The position numbers were made by a program, and so were the translations under genes. DNA of 16,681 nt. Origin: Methyloligella sp. (GTDB lineage: Bacteria > Pseudomonadota > Alphaproteobacteria > Rhizobiales > JALUTE01). Location of the stretch: the NCBI GenBank assembly GCA_027058255.1, contig JALUTE010000078.1, positions 1 through 16,681 of the forward strand, written 5' to 3'. Of this stretch, positions 1 through 7,082 are shown in pieces; positions within the stretch are counted from its first letter, which is position 1; each line of letters starts with the position of its first letter. Under the pieces are notes generated by a model. That model worked only from the letters and a program-made list of their open reading frames with translations. It was not told where the DNA came from and ran no database searches.

Positions 1-114
1 GTGAAGGGAAGCGGAGGGCTGACGCCCCTCGAGGCCTCGAGCCGCCAGCTCGTTCTCGAAATGCTCTACGCCCACTCGTGGTATAACAACATCACACGCG
101 ACATCTTCGGCTGA
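1..114 (+). CDS. C-terminal fragment of an unidentified protein
   Basis: An open frame enters the window at base 1 and ends at TGA 112-114, leaving 37 residues that finish in a segment rich in Leu, Tyr, Trp and Asn (LEMLYAHSWYNNITRDIFG). The GTG at base 1 is probably not a true start, because no ribosome binding site can be seen and the frame is simply cut by the window edge. I do not recognise the family. The downstream methyltransferase gene is on the same strand with its likely start 45 bases away, so the two could be cotranscribed. The call rests only on codon-like composition, the open frame and the tight spacing. Confidence 0.45.
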   Translation: MKGSGGLTPLEASSRQLVLEMLYAHSWYNNITRDIFG

Positions 115-159
115 CGCCGCGCCGCCATGCGGTGCGGCGCCATGTGGGGAGTGAGGCCC

Positions 160-798
160 ATGCCGGGTGGGTCGGACCTCATTGACTATTATCGGGGCAC
201 CCATGCGCGGCGCGTCTACGGCACCAGCTCGGTCAAGTATGTGCGCTATCTGAGGCCCGAGATTCGGCTGCTGCGGCCCCGATCCATTCTCGATTATGGC
301 TGCGGCCAGAGCCTGTTTCTCGATTGCCTCGATCTGGACTTTGCTCCGAAGCTTCTGCGCTACGATCCGGCGATCGCCGCCTATGCGGAGCCGCCCGCCG
401 AGCGGGTCGATCTGCTGGTGTGCATCGACGTTCTGGAGCATGTGGAGGAATGCGACCTCGATGATGTGCTCGCGCACATGGCGGGCCTTTGCCGGCATGC
501 GTTGATCGTGGTCGATACGCGCCCGGCCAAGCATACCCTGCCCGATGGTCGCAATGCCCATGTCACGCTGCACGAACATGCCTGGTGGCGCGAGCGCTTG
601 GGCCGGCACTTCGCGCATCTGGAGCCCGTGGCCACGCCGCGCCGCTCGCGGGCGGGCTTTCGCACCTGGGCGCGCCAGCCGGGGGACGCCCGACGCTACC
701 GCCTGCTTCGTGCCCGCGAGGATACGGTGCACTACGCATTGCGCCTCGTCGGCCGGCACAAGACACGCTGGAAAGTGAGCGCGACGCGCAAGACCTGA
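160..798 (+). CDS. Class I SAM-dependent methyltransferase
   Basis: This 212-residue protein has the core of a Rossmann-fold SAM methyltransferase. Motif I is DYGCGQS at about residues 45-51, a DP pair near residue 69 marks the second strand, and the CIDVLEHV segment at about 88-95 is the usual post-II motif seen in Methyltransf_11/23-type enzymes. It is short for the class and has no membrane segment, so it is probably a soluble enzyme. The acceptor substrate cannot be told from sequence. The C-terminal third is Arg-rich, which could favour an acidic partner (inference). I chose ATG 160 because GGGGAG lies 8 bases upstream; ATG 127 and ATG 142 are in frame but less well placed. An untranslated 161-base GC-rich stretch follows before the ketosynthase gene. 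Confidence 0.8.
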   Translation: MPGGSDLIDYYRGTHARRVYGTSSVKYVRYLRPEIRLLRPRSILDYGCGQSLFLDCLDLDFAPKLLRYDPAIAAYAEPPAERVDLLVCIDVLEHVEECDLDDVLAHMAGLCRHALIVVDTRPAKHTLPDGRNAHVTLHEHAWWRERLGRHFAHLEPVATPRRSRAGFRTWARQPGDARRYRLLRAREDTVHYALRLVGRHKTRWKVSATRKT

Positions 799-882
799 AT
801 GGGGCGCGCCCTTGCCTCGTTTTCCGGACAATTGCACGCTCTTGCATGCGGGGTGCGCCTCGGGGCAGTATCGCGTGCGCAA

Positions 883-908
883 GGCGGCGCGGGGCGGCGC
901 GGGGCGGG
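883..908 (+). repeat. Short tandem GC repeat upstream of the ketosynthase gene
   Basis: The 10-base unit GGCGGCGCGG occurs twice in tandem (883-892 and 893-902) and is followed by a partial third copy. It lies in the 161-base gap between the methyltransferase and the ketosynthase genes. It is most simply low-complexity GC-rich spacer, and I infer no function. Confidence 0.5.
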
Positions 909-959
909 CGTGACGCGGAGCATGCCACGGCTGCGCGGGACCAGGAGACGGAACGGGCC

Positions 960-2243
960 ATGCCAGGAACGCTGAAGGACAAGAAGGGCCGCCCGGTGGT
1001 GGCGGTGACGGGCATGGGCGTGGTGACCTCGCTCGGGCGGGGGCGCGAGGACAATTGGCGCGCCCTCACCGCGGGCCAGTCGGGCCTCAAGACCATCACG
1101 CGCTTTCCGACCGAGGGGCTGCGCACCACCGTCGCGGGCACGGTGGACTTTCTCGATGTCTCGCCCTATTCGGCGCCGGCGCTCTCCATCGCCATGGCCG
1201 AGGCGGCGGCCGAGGAGGCGGTGGCGGAGGCGGGCATCGGCGCGCGCGGCGACTTTCCAGGCCCCCTCTTTCTCGCAACGCCCCCGACCGAGCTCGAATG
1301 GCCTCAGCGCAAGACCCTCTACCGGGCGTGCGACGATTGCGAGGAAGCCGGCTATGCCCGCATGCTCGCGGCGGCGCGCAAGGGGGCGTTCCGCGAGATG
1401 GAGGCGCTCTTCCAGTTTGCGAGCGTCGGCGAGCATCTGGCCGAGACCTTCGGCACCAGGGGGCTGCCCATCTCCCTCTCCACGGCCTGCGCCTCGGGGG
1501 CGAGCGCCATTCAGCTCGCCGTCGAGGCGATCCGACGGGGCGAGACGGACGCGGCGCTCGCCATCGGCACGGACGGGACGGTGCAGCTCGAGGCGCTGGT
1601 GCGCTTCTCGCTCCTCTCCGCCCTCTCCACCCATAACGAGCCGCCGGAGAAGGCGGCGCGGCCCTTCTCCAAGGACCGCAACGGCTTCGTCATGGCGGAA
1701 GGGGCCGCCGCCTTCGTGCTCGAGGCCTTCGATGCGGCGCGGGCCCGCGGCGCGCCCATCCTCGGCATCGTGCGGGGCTGTGGCGAGCGGGCGGACGATC
1801 ATCACCGCACCCGCACCAAGCCCGACGGCTCGCCCATCATCGCCACCATCGAGAATGCCCTTGCCGATGGCGACATGGCGCCGGACGAGATCGACTATAT
1901 CAACGCTCATGGCACCGGCACCCAGGAGAACGACAGGATCGAGTACATGTCCCTGAAGGCCGTGTTCGGGGAGGCCATCCACCAGGTGCCGATCAGCTCC
2001 AACAAGTCCATGATCGGCCACACCTTGTCGGCGGCCGGCGCCATCGAGGCGGCATTCTCGCTGATGACCATCTTGACCGGCACCCTGCCGCCGACCATGA
2101 ACTACGACAACCCCGACCCGGACATTCCGCTCGATGTCGTGCCGAACGCGGCGCGCCCCGCCGCGGTCTCGGCCGTGCTCTCCAATTCCTTCGGCTTTGG
2201 GGGGCAGAATGTGTCCCTCGTCCTCGCCGCCGAGCCGGCCTGA
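960..2243 (+). CDS. Beta-ketoacyl-ACP synthase II family, FabF1XL-like
   Basis: This 427-residue protein is a condensing enzyme of the FabF/KAS II family, which extends acyl-ACP by decarboxylative condensation with malonyl-ACP in the cytosol. The full Cys-His-His triad is visible: C177 in STACASGAS, H317 in INAHGTGTQ and H354 in SNKSMIGHT, plus the Gly-rich C-terminal GFGGQN near residue 412. From memory, the N-terminal GRPVVAVTGMGVVTSLG and the EWPQR stretch near residue 113 resemble the FabF1XL proteins of rhizobia, which serve very-long-chain fatty acid synthesis for lipid A, rather than housekeeping FabF. The usual acpXL and fabZXL neighbours are absent here. ATG 960 has AGGAG at 943-947, a rather long 12-base spacing. 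The frame stays open to 489, but that extension looks non-coding. The xth gene follows after 31 bases and is probably cotranscribed. Confidence 0.88.
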   Translation: MPGTLKDKKGRPVVAVTGMGVVTSLGRGREDNWRALTAGQSGLKTITRFPTEGLRTTVAGTVDFLDVSPYSAPALSIAMAEAAAEEAVAEAGIGARGDFPGPLFLATPPTELEWPQRKTLYRACDDCEEAGYARMLAAARKGAFREMEALFQFASVGEHLAETFGTRGLPISLSTACASGASAIQLAVEAIRRGETDAALAIGTDGTVQLEALVRFSLLSALSTHNEPPEKAARPFSKDRNGFVMAEGAAAFVLEAFDAARARGAPILGIVRGCGERADDHHRTRTKPDGSPIIATIENALADGDMAPDEIDYINAHGTGTQENDRIEYMSLKAVFGEAIHQVPISSNKSMIGHTLSAAGAIEAAFSLMTILTGTLPPTMNYDNPDPDIPLDVVPNAARPAAVSAVLSNSFGFGGQNVSLVLAAEPA

Positions 2244-2274
2244 GGGGGCGTGCGCAGCCGAGAGGGCGGGGGCC

Positions 2275-3084
2275 ATGAAGATCGCGACCTGGAACATCAA
2301 CGGCGTCAAGGCGCGCCTGCACGGCCTCATCGCCTGGCTCAAGGCGGCCGGGCCCGATATCGTGTGCCTTCAGGAGATCAAGTCGGTCGACGAGGGCTTT
2401 CCGCGCGAGCCTCTGGAGGCGCTGGGCTACAATGTCGCCACCCACGGCCAGAAGGGGTTCAATGGCGTCGCCATTCTCTCGCGCCTTCCCTTCGACGAGA
2501 CCATCTCGCGGCTGCCGGGAGACGAGGAGGATGGGCAGGCGCGCTATCTGGAGGCGGTGATCTCCCTGCCCGGCGCGCATGCCGGGCGCGCGGGCGGCGG
2601 GGCGCTGCGCATCGCCTCGCTCTATCTGCCCAACGGCAATCCGGTGGACAGCGACAAGTTCGCCTACAAGCTCGCCTGGATGGCGCGGCTGGAGGCGCAT
2701 GTGCGGGCGCTGCTGCGGCTCGAGGAGGTTCTGGTCCTCGCGGGCGACTACAATGTGATTCCGGCGCCGGAGGATGTGCACGATCCGGCGGCCTGGGCCG
2801 ATGATGCGCTGTTTCGCCCGGAAAGCCGCGCCGCCTTCCGCCGCCTTGTTCATCTCGGCCTCACCGATGCGTTGCGCGCCACGGACGACTCACCGGGGCT
2901 CTATACCTTCTGGGACTATCAGGGCGGCGCCTGGCGGCGGAATAACGGCATCCGCATCGACCACATGCTGCTCTCGCCCCAGGCGGCCGACCGGCTCGAG
3001 GCGGCAGGCATCGACAAGCAGACGCGCGGCTGGGAGAAGCCCTCGGACCATGTGCCGGTCTGGATGACGATCGACACCGCCTGA
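2275..3084 (+). CDS. xth: Exodeoxyribonuclease III (AP endonuclease, EEP family)
   Basis: This 269-residue protein matches the exonuclease III type of endonuclease/exonuclease/phosphatase proteins, which cut DNA 5' of abasic sites and degrade 3' ends in base excision repair. Conserved elements occur in order: WNING with N7, LQEIK with metal ligand E34, SLYLPNG with Y117, GDYN with D158 and N160, RIDH with D229, and the terminal SDH pair D258/H259. The length is normal for the family. ATG 2275 is preceded by AGAGG and a G-run, and MKIATWN is the expected N-terminus. Only 31 bases separate it from the ketosynthase gene, which suggests a shared transcript with no obvious functional link. The convergent epimerase gene ends 88 bases downstream. 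Confidence 0.93.
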   Translation: MKIATWNINGVKARLHGLIAWLKAAGPDIVCLQEIKSVDEGFPREPLEALGYNVATHGQKGFNGVAILSRLPFDETISRLPGDEEDGQARYLEAVISLPGAHAGRAGGGALRIASLYLPNGNPVDSDKFAYKLAWMARLEAHVRALLRLEEVLVLAGDYNVIPAPEDVHDPAAWADDALFRPESRAAFRRLVHLGLTDALRATDDSPGLYTFWDYQGGAWRRNNGIRIDHMLLSPQAADRLEAAGIDKQTRGWEKPSDHVPVWMTIDTA

Positions 3085-3138
3085 CGCTGGCGCGGGTCCT
3101 GTCTGCTGTCGCCCCGTCTCGGCACGGCGCCGGACTGG

Positions 3139-3161
3139 CGAGACGCCCCTTCGTCGTCTCG
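3139..3161. terminator. Candidate bidirectional hairpin between convergent genes
   Basis: CGAGACG at 3139-3145 pairs with CGTCTCG at 3155-3161 around a 9-base loop, in the 88-base gap between convergent xth and the epimerase gene. There is no T-tract, so termination would have to be weak or factor-assisted. A second copy of CGTCTCG at 3115-3121 could pair with the same central arm, giving two mutually exclusive stems. Confidence 0.35.
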
Positions 3162-3172
3162 TGCGCGGGCGC

Positions 3173-4198
3173 CTAGCCCCACAGCGCGGGCGGGGCGGGG
3201 AGGATGCGCGGGCCCTCATAGACGAGGCCGGGCCTGCGGTCGCGGGCGAGCAGCAATGGCCCGTCGAGGTCCACCCAGTCCGCCTCGCAGGCGAGCAACA
3301 GGGCCGGTGCCATGGCAAGCGAGCTTGCAAGCATGCACCCGACCATGACGGAAAAGCCCATGGCCCGGGCGGCGCGCGCCATGGCCAGCGCTTGGGTGAG
3401 CCCGCCTGCCTTGTCGAGCTTGATGTTGACCGCGTCATAGCGATCGCGCAGGGCGGCGAGGTCCTCGGCGGTGTGCACCGACTCGTCGGCGCAGACGGGC
3501 ACGGGGCGCGCGACATGGGCCAGGGCTGCGTCCGCATCCGCCGGCAGGGGTTGCTCGATGAGCGCGACATGGGCCTCGGCTGCGGCGGCGAGAAGGCGCT
3601 CCAGATCCTCCGGATGCCAGGCCTCGTTGGCGTCGGCGATCAGGCGGGCCTCGGGCGCCGCCCGGCGCACGGCCGCCAGGCGCAGGGCATCCCTGGCTCC
3701 ACCGCCGAGCTTGAGCTTGAGCAGAGGATAGCGCTCGCCAGCGGATGCAGCCTTCTCGGCCATGTCCTCGGGGGCCGCCAGGCTGATGGTATAGGCGGTC
3801 TCCAGCGGCGTGGGCTCGGGCAGCCCGGCAAGCGCATGCGCCCGGTGCCCCGACCTTTTCGCGTCAAGATCCCAGAGCGCGCAGTCAAGGGCATTGCGGG
3901 CGGCGCCCGGCGGCATGCGGCCCTGCAGCTCGGCCCGGTCGAGGCCGCGGGCGAGGGCGGGGGCCATGGCCCGGATGTCGGCGATTACCTGGGCGACGGT
4001 CTCGCCATAGCGGGCATAGGGCACGCACTCGCCCCGGCCCAGCGCGCCGTCCCCGCTCGTGAGGGTCGCGACCACAACGACGGCCTCGCGCCGGCTGCCG
4101 CGCGCAATGGTGAACGCGCCCGCCACGGGAAAGGATTGCGTCGTCACGTCCAGGCGGAGCGGTGCCGCGCCGTGCGCTCTCGTGGGGTCCAACGCCAT
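3173..4198 (-). CDS. L-Ala-D/L-Glu (dipeptide) epimerase, enolase superfamily
   Basis: This 341-residue protein belongs to the muconate-lactonizing branch of the enolase superfamily. It has the KxK pair K161/K163 (LKLKLGG), metal ligands D189 (IADANEAW), E215 (IEQPLP) and D238 (CADES), the second base lysine K260 in NIKLDKAGG, and the GCM segment near 288. The DxD motif at D310/D312 (VDLDGP) is the signature by which dipeptide epimerases hold the substrate amino group. The likely reaction is epimerization of L-Ala-D-Glu in cytosolic recycling of murein peptides; other dipeptides are possible. I chose the ATG at 4198, where the enzyme fold begins soon after. The frame is open to 4330, but the extra 44 residues look non-coding. 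No ribosome binding site is seen, while an extended -10 element sits just upstream. It is divergent from the histidine kinase gene. Confidence 0.88.
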   Translation of the reverse strand: MALDPTRAHGAAPLRLDVTTQSFPVAGAFTIARGSRREAVVVVATLTSGDGALGRGECVPYARYGETVAQVIADIRAMAPALARGLDRAELQGRMPPGAARNALDCALWDLDAKRSGHRAHALAGLPEPTPLETAYTISLAAPEDMAEKAASAGERYPLLKLKLGGGARDALRLAAVRRAAPEARLIADANEAWHPEDLERLLAAAAEAHVALIEQPLPADADAALAHVARPVPVCADESVHTAEDLAALRDRYDAVNIKLDKAGGLTQALAMARAARAMGFSVMVGCMLASSLAMAPALLLACEADWVDLDGPLLLARDRRPGLVYEGPRILPAPPALWG

Positions 4199-4205
4199 GG
4201 GCGCA

Positions 4206-4214
4206 CTTATAGCA
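4206..4214 (-). promoter_or_regulatory. Extended -10 element of the epimerase gene
   Basis: On the minus strand the sequence reads TGC-TATAAG, which fits the TGn plus TATAAT pattern of an extended -10, while no good -35 is found 16-18 bases upstream. The epimerase ATG begins only 7 bases past the hexamer, so transcription would start at or very near the start codon. This predicts a leaderless message and would explain the missing ribosome binding site. Confidence 0.4.
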
Positions 4215-4339
4215 CGCGGGCCGCGACCATCGCGCCCCAACGCAGGGTGCCGATTCAGCACCGCCATCTCAATTGGGGGATATCGCGTCCTTCGGATAGT
4301 TGGGGGCGGAAACGGGACGTTAGGAAACAAGTTGTAGGG

Positions 4340-4350
4340 TTGTCATACAA
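4340..4350. promoter_or_regulatory. GntR/FadR-type operator-like palindrome
   Basis: TTGTCATACAA fits the FadR-subfamily GntR consensus TnGTnnnACnA exactly. It extends by one more pair to GTTGT-CAT-ACAAC at 4339-4351, and a further GTTGT (4331) and an overlapping repeat of AAC flank it. It lies 95 bases upstream of the kinase start in a divergent intergenic region, where a regulator could act on the kinase, the epimerase or both. No GntR gene is in the window, so the binder is unknown. Confidence 0.4.
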
Positions 4351-4445
4351 CAACCAGGAAGTGCTCCGACCGAATCGTCGGGCGGAGCGGCCTGGCCGCA
4401 AGCGTGACGGCGCCGACGGCGAGGCCGAATTTGGGGGACCATGGT

Positions 4446-6923
4446 GTGATAATCGAGGGAACCTCGGGCGAGAGAGGCACCCGGCTCGTGGTGTCGTGCC
4501 TGATCGTGGTCGTGTTCTTCGTCGTCACGATTGCGGCACTGGTCAAGGTGTCGGGTGTGATCGCCGAGCGCATGGCGGTGCGACAGACGGAAATTCAGGC
4601 GCACACCTGGCAGGAGCGCATTCTGAGCCTGATGGAGCGGGGCAAGGACACCTTCGTGACCGGCAGGGTTTCCGAGCACGACAAGGTTGCGCTCGAGCAC
4701 TTCGTGAAGGCGTCCGACGTCTACTGCTTCGTTCTCATCGGGGCGGACGGAAAGATATTCTGGTCCGCCAAGCCCGAGAAGATCGGAACGTTCGAAAAGG
4801 GGGCCTATTTCAGGAGCGTCGTTGCGCGCGGAAAGGTCTACATCAAGCGGGAGACCAAGAAGGCCTCCCAGATCACCGGCCTGTTGCAGTCCCGCCGGGG
4901 CAAGGGCATCGACCCCGACGCGCCGCGGCGCGTGATCGAGATCTACATGCCGGTCATGAAGAACGGCGTTTTCCTGGGCGCGATCGAGCATTACCGCGAC
5001 AGCACGGACGTCATTGCCGGGTACAGCTATTATCTGCGCCTGCTGGCGATCGCCATGGGCGTGGTGGTTGCGCTCATCTGCAGCGCCATCATCTTCCATA
5101 TCTGGTACTGGGCCCGGCATCGCGAGGCGAACCTCAAGCTCGTGCAGGAGAGCCAAAGCCAGGCCATTCGCGAGCTCGAGATGCGCGCGGCGCAGGAGGC
5201 GGTTCTGTTCTCGGTCCTGGCGCTGGCGGTGGAGAACACACCGCTCGAGGAGTTCCTCACCGAGGCGCTGAACGTGCTGGTCACCCGCACGCCCTATCTC
5301 GACTTCTCCCCCAAGGCGGGCGTATTCATCGCGGACGAGGACGGCCGCCTTCGGCTGGTCGCCGAGCACCGTCTGCCGGTGGGGACGAAGGAGCGTTGCG
5401 CCATTGTCGAGTCGGGGCGCTGCCTGTGCGGCCGCGCGGCACTCACCAAGACATTGCAGTTCGCCTGTTGCGTCGATGAGCGCCACGAGATCACGCCGGC
5501 GGAAGAGGAGCCGCACGGCCATTACAACGTGCCTCTGCTCGACGAGGGCGAGGTCAAGGGCGTTCTTCTGCTCTATCTGCGGCACGGCCATGTGCGCAGC
5601 GAGCGCGAGGTGACGTTTCTCAACCGGCTCGCCCAGGTTCTCGTGGCGGGGATCAACAAGCGTGCGTTCGAGATGGAGCTTCGCGACGCCCAGGCCCGTG
5701 CGGACGCGGCGAACGTGGCCAAGTCATCCTTCCTCGCGGCCATGAGCCACGAGATCAGGACGCCGCTCAACGGTCTCCTGGGCATGGCGGCGGCGCTCAC
5801 CGACACGGACCTCGACGACGCGCAGCGTCAGACCCTGCGCGTCATCATCGAGAGCGGAGAGGCGCTGCTGACCATTCTGAACGATGTGCTCGATTTCTCG
5901 AAGATCGAGGCGGGTGAGGTGACGCTCGAGAGGATCCCGTTCGACATCGAGGACATCGCCAAGGCGGCCCGGTCGATCTTCGCCGGCGCCGCGAGCGAGA
6001 AGGGGATCGGCTACAAGGTGGTGGTGACGCCGGAGGCCGAGGGCAGCTATCTGGGCGATCCGACGCGGCTGAGGCAGGTGCTGTTCAATTTCATCTCCAA
6101 TGCCATCAAGTTCACCGAGCGGGGCGGCGTGATCGTCACCATGCGCTACCGGCCCGGCGAGGGGCAAGGCGAGGAAGGCCGCCCGGCCGGCAGGCTGGTC
6201 ATCTCGGTGGAGGATACCGGCGTCGGAATTGCCGAGGAGAAGATCGACAGGCTGTTCGAGACCTTCCGGCAAGGCGATGAAAGCGTCACCCGCCGCTTTG
6301 GCGGCACCGGGCTCGGGCTTGCCATCTGCAAGCAGCTCACCGACCTCATGGGCGGGAGCATCACCGTCGAGACCGCCTGCGGGCGCGGCTCGACGTTCAC
6401 GGTCTGCATCCCGCTGGAGCGCGTCCAGAGGCAGGATGCCGCGCCTCGCCCGGTGGACGAGACGGATCTCAGGGTTACCCCTCAAGGCGGGCCGGTGCGG
6501 ATCCTCGCGGCGGAGGACAACAAGACCAACCGGCTCGTCCTCAAGGCGCTGCTCTCGAAGATCGCCGCCGACGTCGTGTTTGTCGAGAATGGCGAGGAGG
6601 CCTTCCAGGCCTGGCGTGACGGCGCGTTCGAAATCATTCTCATGGATGTGCAGATGCCGGTGCTCGATGGCGTCGCCGCGACACGGCGCATCCGCGAGGC
6701 CGAGGCCAAGATGCAGCGCCCGCGCATTCCCATCGTTGCGGTGACCGCCAATACCATGGTGCACCAGATCGAGGACTATCTCGATTGCGGCATGGATGCC
6801 CATCTGCCGAAGCCCATCCGCAAGGACCAGCTTTTCCGGGCGATCAATGCCCTGGTCGTGCGCCGCCTCGCACCGAGCGGCCCGAAGAAGGCGGCCCGGC
6901 CCGAGGCCGCTGCCATGTCCTGA
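4446..6923 (+). CDS. Membrane-bound hybrid sensor histidine kinase with GAF and receiver domains
   Basis: This 825-residue protein has two membrane helices (about 13-37 and 197-220) enclosing a roughly 160-residue periplasmic sensor with a PAS/Cache-like look (FVLIGADGKIFWS and IYMPVMKNGVFLGAI). A cytoplasmic GAF-like domain follows (about 240-405), then the dimerization domain with phospho-acceptor H435 (MSHEIRTP), an ATPase domain with N552 in the N box, D590 in DTGVGI and GTGLGL, and a C-terminal receiver with D734 (LMDVQMP). The GAF domain carries an unusual cluster: C326, C328, C341, C342, H347, H357 and H359. GTG 4446 has GGGGGA 7 bases upstream and is preferred; an in-frame GTG at 4404 would add 14 residues. 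No phosphotransfer or output partner lies nearby, so it is an orphan kinase. A GntR-like palindrome lies upstream. Confidence 0.92.
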   Translation: MIIEGTSGERGTRLVVSCLIVVVFFVVTIAALVKVSGVIAERMAVRQTEIQAHTWQERILSLMERGKDTFVTGRVSEHDKVALEHFVKASDVYCFVLIGADGKIFWSAKPEKIGTFEKGAYFRSVVARGKVYIKRETKKASQITGLLQSRRGKGIDPDAPRRVIEIYMPVMKNGVFLGAIEHYRDSTDVIAGYSYYLRLLAIAMGVVVALICSAIIFHIWYWARHREANLKLVQESQSQAIRELEMRAAQEAVLFSVLALAVENTPLEEFLTEALNVLVTRTPYLDFSPKAGVFIADEDGRLRLVAEHRLPVGTKERCAIVESGRCLCGRAALTKTLQFACCVDERHEITPAEEEPHGHYNVPLLDEGEVKGVLLLYLRHGHVRSEREVTFLNRLAQVLVAGINKRAFEMELRDAQARADAANVAKSSFLAAMSHEIRTPLNGLLGMAAALTDTDLDDAQRQTLRVIIESGEALLTILNDVLDFSKIEAGEVTLERIPFDIEDIAKAARSIFAGAASEKGIGYKVVVTPEAEGSYLGDPTRLRQVLFNFISNAIKFTERGGVIVTMRYRPGEGQGEEGRPAGRLVISVEDTGVGIAEEKIDRLFETFRQGDESVTRRFGGTGLGLAICKQLTDLMGGSITVETACGRGSTFTVCIPLERVQRQDAAPRPVDETDLRVTPQGGPVRILAAEDNKTNRLVLKALLSKIAADVVFVENGEEAFQAWRDGAFEIILMDVQMPVLDGVAATRRIREAEAKMQRPRIPIVAVTANTMVHQIEDYLDCGMDAHLPKPIRKDQLFRAINALVVRRLAPSGPKKAARPEAAAMS

Positions 6924-7011
6924 TATCTTCGCACTGCACTTGGAACGAGGATGCGGAGCGCAGGGCTCGCGTCTGGCTGCGCGCGGGACCGGGCAGGGGG
7001 AGCGGCGTGCC

Positions 7012-7026
7012 CACCGCGGGGCGGTG
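7012..7026. terminator. Weak hairpin between the convergent kinase and secreted-protein genes
   Basis: CACCGC and GCGGTG form a 6-bp stem with a GGG loop in the 159-base gap between two convergent genes. A second stem of AGGCGA (7048-7053) with TCGCCT (7065-7070) is also possible. Neither has a T-tract. A hairpin between convergent genes is plausible as a terminator, but short stems are common by chance at this GC content. Confidence 0.25.
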
Positions 7027-7082
7027 TGCGCGATCCCAGTTCCGCCCAGGCGAGGAACGGTCATTCGCCTCGCAGGCGGCCG

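Noticed and set aside
489..959. N-terminal extension of the ketosynthase
   Set aside because: It would overlap the methyltransferase gene on the same strand and reads as low-complexity sequence. The ketosynthase core begins just after ATG 960.
732..2342. Long minus-strand open frame opposite the ketosynthase gene
   Set aside because: It is a GC-rich shadow: its translation is Arg/Gly/Ala-rich with no recognisable motif, while the plus strand encodes an intact ketosynthase with its full catalytic triad.
3161..5479. Very long plus-strand open frame across the epimerase and the kinase N-terminal half
   Set aside because: It runs antisense to the epimerase and out of frame with the kinase, and its composition is low-complexity Arg/Gly/Ala. 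Both real genes have complete motif sets in other frames.
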